Assembly (NCBI GenBank): GCA_937901485.1
Contig: CALGTT010000094.1
Coordinates: forward strand, 1-14,869
Direction: 5' to 3'
DNA length: 14,869 bases
Origin: an uncultured Ruminococcus sp.
GTDB taxonomy: Bacteria; Bacillota; Clostridia; Oscillospirales; Ruminococcaceae
Position 1 is the first letter of the stretch; every line of letters starts with the position of its first letter. The translations under genes and the position numbers were made by a program. The notes under the pieces were generated by a model that worked only from the letters and a program-made list of their open reading frames with translations, did not search any database and was not told where the DNA came from. Shown in pieces: positions 14,802-14,869 of this stretch.

Positions 14802-14869
14802 TTACATTGACATTGACATTGCCATGCCTTCATCTTCGGTTTCTTCAAAATCGTCACAATCGCTCACAG
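14802..14869 (-). CDS. C-terminal end of an unidentified gene running off the window
   Basis: The last 21 codons are visible, with a strongly acidic stretch DDFEETEDEGMA then MSMSM and TAA at 14802-14804. The last residues come from a hexanucleotide run (ACATTG three times, 14804-14821). It is upstream of the cyclotransferase-like gene with 18 bases between them, so they form an operon. In Firmicutes mobile elements an amidoligase gene often precedes an AIG2-like cyclotransferase, so amidoligase is a guess, not supported by any visible motif. Confidence 0.5.
   Translation of the reverse strand, partial: VSDCDDFEETEDEGMAMSMSM
14821..14850. repeat. 30-bp direct repeat, right copy
   Basis: Partner of 10751-10780, identical over 30 bases. 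Here it encodes the acidic tail of the gene leaving the window. Confidence 0.9.

Noticed and set aside
14804..14821. Tandem hexamer ACATTG x3 as a possible protein-binding or phase-variable repeat
   Set aside because: Three units are too few to argue for slippage control, and it is explained as the MSMSM codons at a gene end.
1..14869. CRISPR array, tRNA or rRNA genes, insertion sequence transposase, integrase
   Set aside because: None seen: no regularly spaced short repeats, no cloverleaf or rRNA signature, and no recombinase or transposase frame. The phage material is tail-module remnants only.

Overview
The window looks like chromosomal DNA of a gut or rumen Firmicute, most likely Ruminococcus or a close relative (Oscillospiraceae). 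The grounds are a secreted protein with a C-terminal dockerin, typical clostridial AGGAGG ribosome binding sites, consensus sigma-A promoters, mid-range GC, and remnants of a Firmicutes siphovirus tail module. This is judged by eye; no database search was possible.

Region 1 (63-4240, minus strand): a 1200-residue secreted protein carrying two unrelated peptidase domains (metzincin-like zinc, then papain-like cysteine), an interrupted internal dockerin-like module and a normal C-terminal dockerin. A long upstream region holds a consensus promoter and a leader that can close with a 14-of-15-bp helix.

Region 2 (4207-10653): an ABC exporter-type operon (FtsX-like permease, then ATPase, minus strand) divergent from an OmpR-type response regulator and sensor kinase (plus strand, overlapping genes). 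A 336-residue four-helix membrane protein of unknown function follows. The layout fits a two-component system that senses a cell-envelope stress or antimicrobial compound and controls its neighbouring transporter. A TTTAA-N6-TTTAA repeat across the -35 region of the ABC promoter is a candidate operator.

Region 3 (10654-14869): a mosaic. Plus-strand pieces of siphovirus tail genes (tape measure, distal tail protein Dit, Gp37-like tail protein) are broken by deletions, stop codons and a frameshift. Minus-strand cargo genes sit between them, each with its own consensus promoter and intact RBS: a 143-aa unknown protein, an EamA/DMT transporter, a TfoX N-terminal-domain protein, and a damaged gamma-glutamylcyclotransferase-like gene preceded by the tail of another gene. 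The tape-measure 3' end and the Dit 5' end both occur twice (64/66 and 38/40 identical), each pair bracketing a different cargo gene. The region therefore reads as two copies of one phage junction, tape-measure end / cargo / Dit start, joined in tandem. This stacked cargo at a tail-gene junction is the most interesting structure in the window.
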